Source of the DNA: Diplonema papillatum
Taxonomy: Eukaryota; Euglenozoa; Diplonemea; Diplonemida; Diplonemidae
Length of the DNA stretch: 64,000 bases
Direction of reading: 5' to 3'
NCBI GenBank assembly: GCA_030068145.1
Contig: JAPJBO010000839.1
Location: 36,498-100,497, forward strand
The notes under the pieces are model-generated. The model did no database searches. It was not told where the DNA came from and worked only from the letters and a program-made list of their open reading frames with translations. The position numbers and the translations under genes were made by a program. Shown in pieces: positions 1 to 8,698 of this stretch. The number at the start of each line of letters is the position of its first letter. Within the stretch, counting starts at the first letter, position 1.

Positions 1-39
1 TGATGCAAGGTAAAGGAGAAAGTTGGAAGTAATTGGGAA
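1..39. repeat. Direct repeat, left copy (candidate PLE target-site duplication)
   Basis: These 39 bases are identical to 5861-5899 and lie just outside the element read at 40-5860. The left copy starts at the window edge, so the true repeat may be longer. Long and variable target duplications are known for Penelope-like elements. Perfect identity suggests recent insertion. The alternative is a remnant of a tandem or partial terminal-repeat arrangement. Confidence 0.75.
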
Positions 40-100
40 GTTGATATTTTGTTGGGACCCTCGTAGCTCGCTGGGTCAGGCGCGCCAGGTAAGTGCTGGG

Positions 101-3100
101 CTAGTTCCTGTCTGGGCTCGGACTGTGAAGTCCTCTTGGGCTTCCGTCGCAAGTTCTCTCGTGTATGCTTACACCGAACCAGTTTGCGAATGGGTTTCCG
201 GACCTTGTTGTCGCTATACCACAGAAGCGACACTTCGGCACGGTGGCTTGTGGGTCAGGAAGTTGTGTTTCTGGGATGTTCGCGGGAGGGCTTGCCTGCG
301 AATCTTGCGTTTGTGACGGCGTCTGTCGTGGCAGCTCTGGTGTAACAGGTCGAGCTGGTGGCTGTTCCCTTGAGTCCAGTCGAACGGAAGGCTGTTCTGG
401 TGACTCTGGTTGAGCGGCCAGATGTTCTGGTTGTTCTTCTGATGGTTGGGGGACAACACGCGGGCACGCCTGTTCCTCTGTACTTGTCGCTGAAGCAGAA
501 GAGTTGCGGGGAGGGTCTGCGTTTGGGTTGTGGAATCTTGCGAACAGGCTTTCGGAGTACGGTCCCTGTATTGGGATGTAATGCACTTGAGCGATATAAC
601 CTAGCATTACGGGGGTCCCTGACTCACCTACTGTCTGCGTGTGAAACCTGTTTCTCTCGTCAATGGAAAACAGGTGTATTTTCACGTTTTTGAGCTTTGT
701 GTAGGCCACGAGTGAAAGGTAGTCGCCCCAGGTGTAGTTCTCGCGGAGTTTTGCAATGTACTGGGAGAGGTCAAGGTCGGGTAGGAAGATCCTCAAGTCA
801 CTCTTGTGCGATTCCCAGTAGTCTGCTAGCTCGTTGCGGAGGGCCATCTGGTCTCCCTGTTTGTAAGACAAGCTCAGGAACAGGCAGTTTCCATTTCCAG
901 CTACGGAACGCGGCTGCAATCCTATTGTCCTCAGTCTGGACATGAGTCTCAGCTCTCGTTTGAGAAGCCTGTCACGTGAGTTGAGGTTGTCACTGTCTTT
1001 AGGGGGTTTCGGTGGTTCGGCATTGGGGAAGAAGGTTGGAATGTGGGTTTCTTTAGAGAGTGAGGATACCACTTCGCTTACTTTCTTTGTTCTCCGACGC
1101 CCTACTCTTTTTTGTTCTTCTACGATTGGGAAGCCTGCGTAGTAAGATACAACGCAATTTTGAAACCATTGCTTGAGAGAACGTTGCGATGCGCCAAGGT
1201 TTGGCAGACGTTCTTGCACGCCGTGATGGAAAACGGCTTTCAGCTTCTGAATCCGATGGCCTCTGTTTAGCAACAGATACAGCACTAGCTGGATTTCTCT
1301 CAGCGCGTCGTGCCAGTTGTTGCACAAATTGAGGCAGCGGATGAGCAGATTCTTAAGGATCGCAGACCCTTGGTGGTCCGGGATCGTGGACCACTGGTGA
1401 ACAAAACGTACTGGTTTGAAGTGCCAGTTTCTTGCTTTGTCATTGACCGAGAGTCTGACGAAACTGTGATGGTCGTCAGTGGACTGCTCCAGCCTGATCC
1501 GTATTCCTAGATACTCGACGTCTCCTTCTTTTAAAGTCGTTTCTTTGTACGTCATCTTGTAGAATGACGAGGGCGGTGGTTCTACTCCCCAAGTGAGGAA
1601 GTCGTCCATGTACCGCTTGGAGTCCCGGTGTGCTTTCGCTTTTGCTTCGTCTTGTTTCATGAGTTCGTCCACGTACCGGGACTCCACATCGTAGCAGTAC
1701 AAGTTTGCAAGATCAGGCGAGGCGTTGGCACCGAGTGGCAGTCCAAAGATTTGTCTCATGCACACTCCGCCTTGTTCAACGAAGCAGTTGTCAACGCAGA
1801 GAGCGATGAGGGCTTCGATGTCTTGTAATGTGTACGACTTCTCCTTTGAGGTGCCGCCGAAAAGCTTGAACTCGTTGGTCTTCGCGAAATCGAAAGCCTC
1901 CTTCACTGCATTTGAAACACCTTTTTTAAGGTCTTCTTGCGGCAGTTCATTGAACATTGTTTTGAAGTCAAATGTTCTGGGGAGCTTTCTTCGGAGGAAC
2001 CTGTAACGCTGTTTGATTTCGGCAGCAACTTCATCCGCGCTCTCGATAATCCAATATCTGGATATTCCTTTTTCGGCCTTAAGGATATCGTCCTTAGCTT
2101 TGAGGTGTTGCATGACGACTTTCAGGAGCTTTGACAGTAAAGTATTGGCTTCTGTGGTTGCTGCTTTTGGCTTTCCTTTTGCTGGTTTCGGTTGAGGAGG
2201 AGGGGGGGGTGGCGCTGGAAGGGGTTCGTCATCGAAGTCGAGGCCGTTAAGTTCTCTCTCTTGAGGAGGAGGGTTGCGGGATGATACGCCAGCTATCCAG
2301 CGCATGCCTTTCTTCTCCTTATGCAGTTTCGGGAGGCCGTATAGGTAAGGCAACTTACCTGTGGAGCTAAAACCCAGCGACACATTCCTTGCAGCCAAGG
2401 TTGCTCGAAGATCGTCGACGTCCTGGACGCTTGCGTAGCAGCTTGAGCGGAGTTGGTTTTGCAGCATGCGATGATAGTGCTTTTTGCAAATGATACCAAC
2501 GTCGTGCCTACTTTTGTCTACTTTTGTCAGGACGAAGTGTGTTTTCAGTGTTTTAAGTGCATCAAGCGCTTTCTTCGAGAGGGTGTCAGGGGTGAGATGT
2601 GGGTGTTTGACAAACCTCGCTTTCATTTCTGCAACGATGACTTCTGTTAATTTCTCTTGTTCTGGGGGGGAAACGGCTTTGAACGTAGAGGTCACGTAAC
2701 TAGACACATCGTTTTCCATGTTTTCAAAGACGTGGTCAACATGAGAAGGAAGTCTGTATTTTAGGCCCATGTCAAAAAGGTGAAGAAGCTCTTCGTCCAT
2801 TTTTATGTCGTGGGCTGTGCACATGACGTGACCTTCGTGAGTTACGTCGGTTGAGTTTTCCTTGAGAAACTGTGAGCAAGGACAAGGTTTTGCTAGGTCG
2901 TGAAAGTCTCCTTGGGCCGTATTGAGACTCTCTTCGGTCACGTTAAGCAAGAAGCTAGACGTGGGCGGACCTAATTTGTTGCAAATCCGTGTTATGCTAA
3001 GCAGTTCGGGCGCAGGGCAAGCGTCGATAACTTTTTGGCTGCGAAGAACTTGGCCAAGCTGGATAGCGTCTATCGTTTTGTGCGAAAAACTCAGCTTTAG

Positions 3101-4696
3101 CCACTTCACCGAGTAATCTCTCTTTCTTTGTAACTTCTTTAGGGAAAAGGGTGTCAGCCTTGCAATAAGTTTGCTTTCGAGCAGTTCTACTTTTTTTGTG
3201 AAGTATTCACCAACTAAGAAGCGCCGCATGAAGGACAGGACCCGCGTGACTCGGCGTAGCTGCCAGTTGTCAAGGTCGTATTCTGCGAGTGCGGTTTCAT
3301 CTAGTTGGAACAGGATGTTGAGGTGACGCTTTATGCCTTTCCAGCGTCCTTCCTCGATAAGGAGGGGGGTTGTGCCTCGCAATTCCCTGATTTGTTCTGT
3401 CGTCTCGCGACGGCTGGCACGTTTCTGGGAAGAGGCTGCGGCTCTTTCTTTTTTGGGGGGGCGTTTCTTGTTTTTCCTCTTCCGCTTTCCTACGGCTGTT
3501 GAGTACAAACCTTTCTGATTGAGAGGTGGATTCAACGTGTTGATGTAGTGGTATTCGCGAGGGAGAGCCTGCCTGTAAAAGAGGAACTTGTTTCTCTTTT
3601 TCGAGTTTGCCGCTTCTGGGGTGAAGGCTATCTTTTCGAGGACAACCGCTAGAAGCGGTGACTGTCTTCGGATAAGAAATTCCTCTACCTTTGTGGGCTG
3701 TTGTTGTCTCTTCTGTTTGCTGCGTGCGCTTGAGAAGTGGGCCGATATCCTTGTGAAGGCCTTACCACTTGTTTGGCCTACGTAGAGCAGGTTGCCAGCT
3801 TCGTTGGCGAGACCATAGATGACTCCTTCCTGCTCTAGGTCGCTAGTAACATGGGGGACTTTGCACTTGTACTTCTCCCGTACCGACGGGAGAACTTTGC
3901 TGCATGCATCCAAAAAAACAGGCTTGTTGAAACGACCTTCGGCATGGTATGACTTTGTGTCGAGGTGTCGGAACGCCGCCTTGCTTTTGAGGACTTCGTA
4001 CCTGTTAAACGAGACAAGAAACGGGTCTGTTTTCACTTCATGGCGGCCGTGCGGAACTCTGGTGGTTGTAGCGCGGGCTGGCCCTTGTTTCGCTTCTCTT
4101 TTCTTTGCGTCGCGAGGTTTTTCCTTTTTAGAAACTTCTTCCAGCAGGACAATTCTAGTGACTGCTAGAGGCGGCTTTAAGCCGCGACGTAGGACAGTTT
4201 CCATTTTCCTGAAAGGGACGTAGACCCCTGGTTTTCTGCTGTAGTGTACGGTGAGCCTATTTCCTTCTTTTGTAGCAGATGAGATCAAAAACCTTTTGGA
4301 TGCGAGCAGGCTTGCTTGCGAAAGGAGTTTGATTGTTAAGCCAGTCAAATTTACAGAGCTTTTATGTGCTGAGGGGGGCCGGCGTACGTCTTGCGTTGCT
4401 CGTGGGTGTGCCTTGAACATACGCGTTTTGGGCAGGTTGGAGTGCAGGCTGGCTTCATAGTTATTCGAATGAGAATGAAAGTTCGTTTGGCTATCTTTGT
4501 TTTTGGTTGCTTTACCTTTTTTGCCTTTGGAGCCTTTACCATGGGACTTGTTGAAGCTTATGCCTGTTCCTTTCTCGTGTGATCTCCCTTTTGATCCTTT
4601 TGCGGAAAAAGATTTCCCTGCTGTTCCTTTCTTGCCTGTTGTTTGTGTTCCCTTGGTATCTGGGATACCATATTTTCCTTCGTTATGTGGCCTCAT
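101..4696 (-). CDS. PLE polyprotein: GIY-YIG nuclease, reverse transcriptase, OTU protease, C2HC finger
   Basis: This intact 1531-residue ORF should copy the element's RNA into DNA at a nicked target. Residues 1-85 are Lys/Gly/Ser-rich and likely bind nucleic acid. A GIY-YIG domain lies at about 290-400 (GVIYGLANEAGNLLYVGQTS, ending near EYHYINTLNPPLN). The RT core holds the PLE hallmark YLYGLPKLHK and the catalytic YMDDFLTWG. After a linker, about 1270-1390 reads as an OTU cysteine protease: VAGNGNCLFLSLS carries the candidate Cys, WGDYLSLVAY follows, and VHYIPI gives the candidate His. The usual Asp of DGNC is Asn here. A Pro/Gln/Ser-rich stretch follows, then a finger CRFCG...IHERTC near 1490-1520. 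The first Met is taken as the start because the leader before it is non-coding and structured. RT and GIY-YIG calls are firm; OTU is strong; activity is inferred. Confidence 0.92.
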   Translation of the reverse strand: MRPHNEGKYGIPDTKGTQTTGKKGTAGKSFSAKGSKGRSHEKGTGISFNKSHGKGSKGKKGKATKNKDSQTNFHSHSNNYEASLHSNLPKTRMFKAHPRATQDVRRPPSAHKSSVNLTGLTIKLLSQASLLASKRFLISSATKEGNRLTVHYSRKPGVYVPFRKMETVLRRGLKPPLAVTRIVLLEEVSKKEKPRDAKKREAKQGPARATTTRVPHGRHEVKTDPFLVSFNRYEVLKSKAAFRHLDTKSYHAEGRFNKPVFLDACSKVLPSVREKYKCKVPHVTSDLEQEGVIYGLANEAGNLLYVGQTSGKAFTRISAHFSSARSKQKRQQQPTKVEEFLIRRQSPLLAVVLEKIAFTPEAANSKKRNKFLFYRQALPREYHYINTLNPPLNQKGLYSTAVGKRKRKNKKRPPKKERAAASSQKRASRRETTEQIRELRGTTPLLIEEGRWKGIKRHLNILFQLDETALAEYDLDNWQLRRVTRVLSFMRRFLVGEYFTKKVELLESKLIARLTPFSLKKLQRKRDYSVKWLKLSFSHKTIDAIQLGQVLRSQKVIDACPAPELLSITRICNKLGPPTSSFLLNVTEESLNTAQGDFHDLAKPCPCSQFLKENSTDVTHEGHVMCTAHDIKMDEELLHLFDMGLKYRLPSHVDHVFENMENDVSSYVTSTFKAVSPPEQEKLTEVIVAEMKARFVKHPHLTPDTLSKKALDALKTLKTHFVLTKVDKSRHDVGIICKKHYHRMLQNQLRSSCYASVQDVDDLRATLAARNVSLGFSSTGKLPYLYGLPKLHKEKKGMRWIAGVSSRNPPPQERELNGLDFDDEPLPAPPPPPPQPKPAKGKPKAATTEANTLLSKLLKVVMQHLKAKDDILKAEKGISRYWIIESADEVAAEIKQRYRFLRRKLPRTFDFKTMFNELPQEDLKKGVSNAVKEAFDFAKTNEFKLFGGTSKEKSYTLQDIEALIALCVDNCFVEQGGVCMRQIFGLPLGANASPDLANLYCYDVESRYVDELMKQDEAKAKAHRDSKRYMDDFLTWGVEPPPSSFYKMTYKETTLKEGDVEYLGIRIRLEQSTDDHHSFVRLSVNDKARNWHFKPVRFVHQWSTIPDHQGSAILKNLLIRCLNLCNNWHDALREIQLVLYLLLNRGHRIQKLKAVFHHGVQERLPNLGASQRSLKQWFQNCVVSYYAGFPIVEEQKRVGRRRTKKVSEVVSSLSKETHIPTFFPNAEPPKPPKDSDNLNSRDRLLKRELRLMSRLRTIGLQPRSVAGNGNCLFLSLSYKQGDQMALRNELADYWESHKSDLRIFLPDLDLSQYIAKLRENYTWGDYLSLVAYTKLKNVKIHLFSIDERNRFHTQTVGESGTPVMLGYIAQVHYIPIQGPYSESLFARFHNPNADPPRNSSASATSTEEQACPRVVPQPSEEQPEHLAAQPESPEQPSVRLDSREQPPARPVTPELPRQTPSQTQDSQASPPANIPETQLPDPQATVPKCRFCGIATTRSGNPFANWFGVSIHERTCDGSPRGLHSPSPDRN

Positions 4697-4757
4697 TTGG
4701 GATGGGCTGTCCGCTGCAAAAGTTTTTTTAGCAGGTTATGATTTTTATGACTGAGGC

Positions 4758-4953
4758 CAAGGGGTGCTACCCCCTTGTTGCTTGGGAAACCTAGCCCAAG
4801 CACCCGTCAAACACCGATGAGTGTCCTTTTGGTTTAAGGAGTGCGACCACTCATCACTAGGGGTAAAGACCCCTCACTCCATCATTCAACGGCCAGTCGC
4901 CCAGGGAGTTTAGGTGTCGTCGACCCCGGTTATCACGCCGTAACTCCGTTGAA
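4758..4953 (-). promoter_or_regulatory. Hairpin-rich leader RNA of the PLE
   Basis: Five consecutive complementary pairs occur in under 200 nt: 4758-4764 with 4771-4777 (7 bp), 4780-4786 with 4795-4801 (7 bp), 4816-4823 with 4848-4855 (8 bp, plus an inner 5-bp pair 4824-4828/4836-4840), 4859-4864 with 4869-4874 (6 bp), and 4885-4892 with 4946-4953 (8 bp). The block lies 60-260 nt upstream of the ORF start on the same strand. A role in translation, packaging or self-cleavage is inference; no known class was recognised. Confidence 0.6.
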
Positions 4954-5776
4954 CTGCTGTTTTAGTTGCCCATGTGGCTTTCGGCCAGGCCCTGGATACA
5001 GCTTCCCAGGTCTACGTTTCGCTACGTTTTTTTGCTTCGACGTCGAGAGTACGAGCGGATGACGTTTTGATTGCTCTGACGTTTCACGACAGGCGATGAG
5101 GACAGCATAGCTATTTTGATGACGTAACGTACTTATTGCTTGATCGGATACGGTGATACGGTCTTTTGTGTCGGGGACAGGCGATAAACAGAAGGGTGGT
5201 GGAACGTGAGGTTTCGATTTTTCGCAGTTTGAGAGGAGGTTCCGAGTGCCAAGTATGTTGACTTCCAGAAGTCGCCGTCCATTCCTCTAGGCTCCTTCTC
5301 CTTCAGGGCAACCGGCAAAGAGCTCCTGAAGAGCATACAACCTCTGTGACCATGGAGTTTGCGGAGCTGAGTGCAGGTAAGGGCTGGGTTTTCTTGCTAC
5401 ATACATATTCCACGAGGTGGATTGACGTAATGTAGCATGTTCTGGATGGTCCAACTAATTCGTGGGTTGGGTGGTTCGGCTTTACGTTGCAACTATCTTT
5501 CGATTGTGTGGAGAGGTCTTCTTTCAGAGAAGATATTTCGATTTGCTGTCAGTTCTCTCACTTCCGCTCGGGGAGATGAGGCACGCGGACAGAACTTTCT
5601 GTTCCGCTGCGTGGCTTTTTGGGACAAATGATAGCAGTTCCGAAGAGGTGCATCAGTGTTTAGCCAGATCCTCCACTGGTAGCTCTAGAGAGACCCATGT
5701 GGTAGATCGGTAGAAAGAAATGCGTAGTTTTGTTTTATTCTTTTACTTGTTTGTTGTCGACAACATATTGTGGTTG

Positions 5777-5857
5777 AGGTGTCATTCAGATGAAGATCTA
5801 AAGCCGCCCACGTCAAATTTTGTTAAGCAGCGGCTGCCAAAACTTGCCGTGACACCT
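5777..5857 (-). ncRNA. Structured PLE 5'-terminal RNA motif (short form)
   Basis: The outer arms AGGTGTCA (5777-5784) and TGACACCT (5850-5857) are complementary. Inside, 5814-5822 pairs with 5838-5846 around a constant loop containing TTAAGCAGCGGCTGC, next to a conserved GCCGCCCACG block. The same layout with different stem sequences is seen at 7632-7762, 17553-17684, 15183-15211 and 57483-57522, so pairing is kept while sequence changes. It forms the extreme 5' end of the element on its coding strand. Hammerhead (no CUGAUGA...GAA core) and HDV-like folds did not fit; twister and twister-sister cannot be excluded by eye. Confidence 0.65.
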
Positions 5858-5860
5858 AGT

Positions 5861-5899
5861 TGATGCAAGGTAAAGGAGAAAGTTGGAAGTAATTGGGAA
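5861..5899. repeat. Direct repeat, right copy (candidate PLE target-site duplication)
   Basis: Identical to bases 1-39 and directly abutting the structured 5' end of the PLE. The sequence diverges immediately after 5899. Confidence 0.75.
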
Positions 5900-6690
5900 C
5901 GCCGTGAAGAAATGGTAATCGTGGTAAACTTTCTTTTTGTTCCTTTTACGGCTATTCTCTCCTTTTATGCGTCTTTTGCTCTCTATTGCTGGGAATACCG
6001 GTATTCCTGGACTTTTGGTGCTGAAGGAAGGGATGAATCCGTTCACTTCACCCCCCACGTGGCGCTCGTTTAGCAGGGGCTGCCGAGTCGCACCGTGGCA
6101 CCGTCCTTCTGTGAAGTAAACATAGAAAGAACGCAAAGATAAAGCGTTGGGCTGTCCATCATCAGAAGGAAAAACAGTTCAGGGTTCGGGGTTTGGGATT
6201 TTGGGTGGGTTTTTTGTGTGAGAAATAAAATGAGAGAGCACGCCTGGTTGTTTGGATAATAAAACCTTCTCACAAAAAGCTCGCTGCGCTCGGTTTTTGC
6301 TATCTCAGCTAATGATATATAGGCGTACATGTATGATTAGAGTGCAAAGAAGCTGTCGCGATAATCGGCCGCAGGCCCTTTTGCGACGATGTCTCTTCGT
6401 GTATCATCGCCACAGGGAACGTTTGCGCCTGCACGGGCGGACTTCTCAGGCAGTCGTTCGAGAAAGGACAAAATGTTAGTGGTGACCGGACGATCCGATT
6501 TACCCCACCTCTTGCGGTCCTGTGGGTCGTCTCCGTGCTGTCGTTTTGCGATCTTTCTCTTCTGGTGGTGGGAAAATGAAAGTCTGGAGTTATTAGCGGC
6601 GATGCCCTTCGACCGCTGCGGACTGAAAGATACCGCGAAGCCTTGGGTTTGCGGGTGCCATGTTATCCCACTTCAAACTAATTGTGCCTT
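5900..6690. other. Gene-poor stretch with a degenerate structured motif and a dispersed repeat
   Basis: No coding region is supported. At 6050-6103 there is a diverged copy of the PLE terminal motif (CCCCCCACG, a stem around TTTAGCAGGGGCTGCC, and CCGTGGCACC). Around 6332-6400 lies a relative of the dispersed repeat seen at 10570-10645 and 55428-55497. Confidence 0.5.
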
Positions 6691-6932
6691 TATCGTGAAG
6701 GGTCAAACCCTTGTGTCTTTTTGGTAAGAGGGATTTAGACCCCAAAAAAATGGCCACCCAATTCTTCTGGAAAAAAACTGGGGTTTTGAAAAAAAAAAAA
6801 AATGGAATAAAAACTGCGGTGATTTTTGATGAAGTTGTGCAATTTTTTTCTTTTCCAATCTTTTTCTTGGGGGACATCGGCCCCGCGGCAGCGTTTCCAA
6901 AAAGACACAAGGTTTTGACCCTGTATGTTATA
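6691..6932. mobile_element. Inverted-repeat (MITE-like) element, AGGGTCAAACC family, copy 1
   Basis: The left end reads AGGGTCAAACCCTTGTGTCT and the right end is its near reverse complement (GACACAAGGTTTTGACCCT). The interior is A/T-run rich with a conserved GGCCCCGCGG block. A second copy in opposite orientation is at 15215-15424. About 30 bases of the right end are repeated in tandem to about 6965. No target duplication is obvious and there is no coding capacity. Confidence 0.6.
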
Positions 6933-7182
6933 TCCCAAAGGTTTTGACCCTGTATGTTATATCCCAAACTGGCACAAACTTGGTTTGCGGATTTGTTTCG
7001 ATGAAAATGCTGGAAACCCTGTCGAGAGGGATTGAACCGCGAAACATCTGTGCTAGAGCCTGCTAATTTGGTAACGTAATACTGCAGTTCGTTGACTGGC
7101 CCACTCCCCTTACCGGTAAGTATCTTGCGTGAAAAAGGATGAAAGATCCCTTCCACCGTCCGCTCGCTTCTGGGACCGGTGC

Positions 7183-7590
7183 ATTCGGCAGGTGAGTTGT
7201 TACACACTCATTATCGGATGCCGACTTCCATGGCCACCGTCCTGCTGTCAAGATGAACCGACACCCTTTGTGGGATCTGATAAGCGATCACTCGGACACC
7301 TTAAGTCAGCTCTCGGTTCATCCCGCGTCGCCAGTCCTGCTTACCAGAAGTGGCCCACTTAGAACCAGGATTCTACGTCAGGGTTCAATGAGGTAACCCC
7401 GAGCTCACGCCCATTTAAAGTTTGAGAATAGGTCGAGGAAGCGATTTCCCCAATGCCTCCAATCATTCGCTTTACCTGGCGTAACTCCTGTTTTGGTTCT
7501 AGCTATCCTGAGGGAAACTCCGGAGTGAACCAGCTACTAGATGGTTCGATGGGTCTTTCGCCCCTATACCCAGCTTTGACGAGCGATGTG
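7183..7590 (-). pseudogene. Fragment of eukaryotic 28S (LSU) rRNA
   Basis: Read on the minus strand, the sequence carries recognisable LSU domain II blocks in the right order: GGGTATAGGGGCGAAAGAC, CCATCTAGTAGCTGGTTC, TTTCCCTCAGGATAGCT, GGTAAAGCGAATGATT, CCTATTCTCAAACTTTAAAT, AGTGGGCCACTTCTGGTAAG, GACAGCAGGACGGTGGCCAT and AGTGTGTAACAACTCACCTG. The eukaryotic form of these blocks argues against an organelle source. Homology stops near ATTCGG at 7183, and no other rDNA adjoins it, so this is a dispersed partial copy. A split rRNA gene is a remote alternative. Confidence 0.9.
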
Positions 7591-7631
7591 TAGAAGGTGA
7601 AAGGAAGTTGAAGTATGGCTAAAGATAAAGT

Positions 7632-7762
7632 GGTGTCACATGAGGGGGTAATCTCAGGGCCGCCCACGTGATAAAGCCGTTAAGCATTGGGAACTTTATG
7701 TACATGGACCACACGGATCTGCATGCCGTTAAGCAGCGGCTGCCGGCTTATCCCGTGACACC
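7632..7762 (-). ncRNA. Structured PLE terminal RNA motif (long form), solo copy
   Basis: GGTGTCAC (7632-7639) and GTGACACC (7755-7762) pair perfectly. GATAAAGCCG pairs with CGGCTTATC around the constant loop. The loop here holds a 49-nt extra segment between two TTAAGCA copies (7680-7686 and 7729-7735). The remainder of a PLE is absent, so this is a solo terminal piece, lying between the 28S fragment and the inverted-repeat element at 7770. Confidence 0.6.
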
Positions 7763-7967
7763 TTTTATAGTAAACCCCGTACCATGTATATTATTTACTC
7801 ACGGATATTTTATTTACTTCGCGGATATTATTTACTCTTAGGGTAGGCGGTTTTTTTTTTTTTGGCCCATGTCCGTCGGCCCACAGAAATTTACGCGCGC
7901 GCGCGCAAAAAAAAAACTTTTCAGAAAAAAAGAAACTTTTGCCACAAGACTTTCTGCTACTGGATGT

Positions 7968-8275
7968 CACACCGTATGTACCGGCTACACACCGCTTCAT
8001 ACCGTATGTACCGGCTACACACCGCTTCACACCGTATGTACCGGCTCTACACCGCTTCACACCGTATGAACCGGCTCTACCTACCGCTTCACACCGTATG
8101 AACCGGCTCTACCTACCGCTTCACACCGTATGTACCGGCTCTACCTACCGCTTCACACCGTATGAACCGGCTCTACCTACCGCTTCACACCGTATGTACC
8201 GGCTCTACCTACCGCTTCACACCGTATGTACCGGCTCTACCTACCGCTTCACACCGTATGTACCGGCTATACTAC
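7968..8275. repeat. Tandem repeat, 30-32 bp unit, about 10 copies
   Basis: The unit contains ACCGTATGTACCGGCTCTAC and CTACCGCTTCAC. Early copies are about 30 bp, later ones 32 bp with an inserted CTAC. A t/a variant (GTATGTACC or GTATGAACC) alternates among copies. It is internal to the Harbinger-like element. Confidence 0.85.
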
Positions 8276-8535
8276 TGGCCGGTCCGCTGTTGGCACTTTT
8301 GTGCCCGTTGTTGGTGGAATTCCTGGACGATGAGCTCAAAGATGAATGTGGTGAGCTTGATGTGTCCGAGGGGTTGCGGTGGCAGTCTAGAGTTCAACAG
8401 TTCCATAGTCGAAGGCTGCAGAGGATAGACGATGCCACAGGAGAAAAAACACTCGGGTTTAAACTCGAGATCGCGGTTCGCCGGGTACGCCGCGAACGAT
8501 AAAGCAGTGAACCAGAGGACTGTCGATTGTGCGGG
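8268..8535 (-). pseudogene. Unrecognised coding remnant or exon
   Basis: A stop-free minus-strand frame reads LWFTALSFAAYPANRDLEF, then FFSCGIVYPLQPSTMELL, then LGHIKLTTFIFELIVQEF, and ends with a stop at the edge of the tandem repeat. Its composition looks like real protein. It lacks an early Met and is preceded by TGA, so it would be an exon or a decayed transposon gene. I do not recognise the family. Confidence 0.3.
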
Positions 8536-8698
8536 TGTCCGTCAATCTTGTATCTCTCTTCTGACATGCCCCATTGCGATGTCACGGTCCGAGTGCCGTT
8601 TTCTTCGCAAATATACCTCGGCACAAGCATTGCCGCCGGTCAAGTGCAAAGCACTATGTCGCAAGCACCGCGAACGCATCGCTTGCCCTGCGTCCTTT

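Larger units (their letters stand above)
40..5860 (-). mobile_element. Complete Penelope-like retroelement with permuted (N-terminal) GIY-YIG domain
   Basis: The element reads 5' to 3' on the minus strand. It begins with a structured terminal motif (5777-5857), then a hairpin-rich leader (4758-4953), one long intact ORF (101-4696), and a short 3' tail ending with the sequence around 55-120. That tail recurs at 17753-17828 and, diverged, at 57630-57690, which supports it as a family 3' terminus. The element is bounded by identical 39-bp direct repeats. An N-terminal GIY-YIG places it with the permuted PLE lineages (Naiad/Chlamys type) rather than canonical Penelope, where the nuclease is C-terminal. 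The intact ORF and perfect flanking repeat suggest a young, possibly active copy. Confidence 0.85.

Noticed and set aside
5777..5857. Hammerhead, HDV-like, hairpin, pistol or hatchet ribozyme assignment of the terminal motif
   Set aside because: None of the core sequences is present on either strand. Weak resemblance to twister-type blocks (TAAC, GCNG) could not be turned into a complete fold by eye.
7020..7050. tRNA-like B box (GGTTCAATCCC on the minus strand)
   Set aside because: The flanks do not form a T-arm stem and there is no acceptor or anticodon arm.
6593..7207. 204-codon minus-strand frame
   Set aside because: It runs through an inverted-repeat element and the edge of the 28S fragment; the sequence is poly-Lys/Phe from A/T runs.
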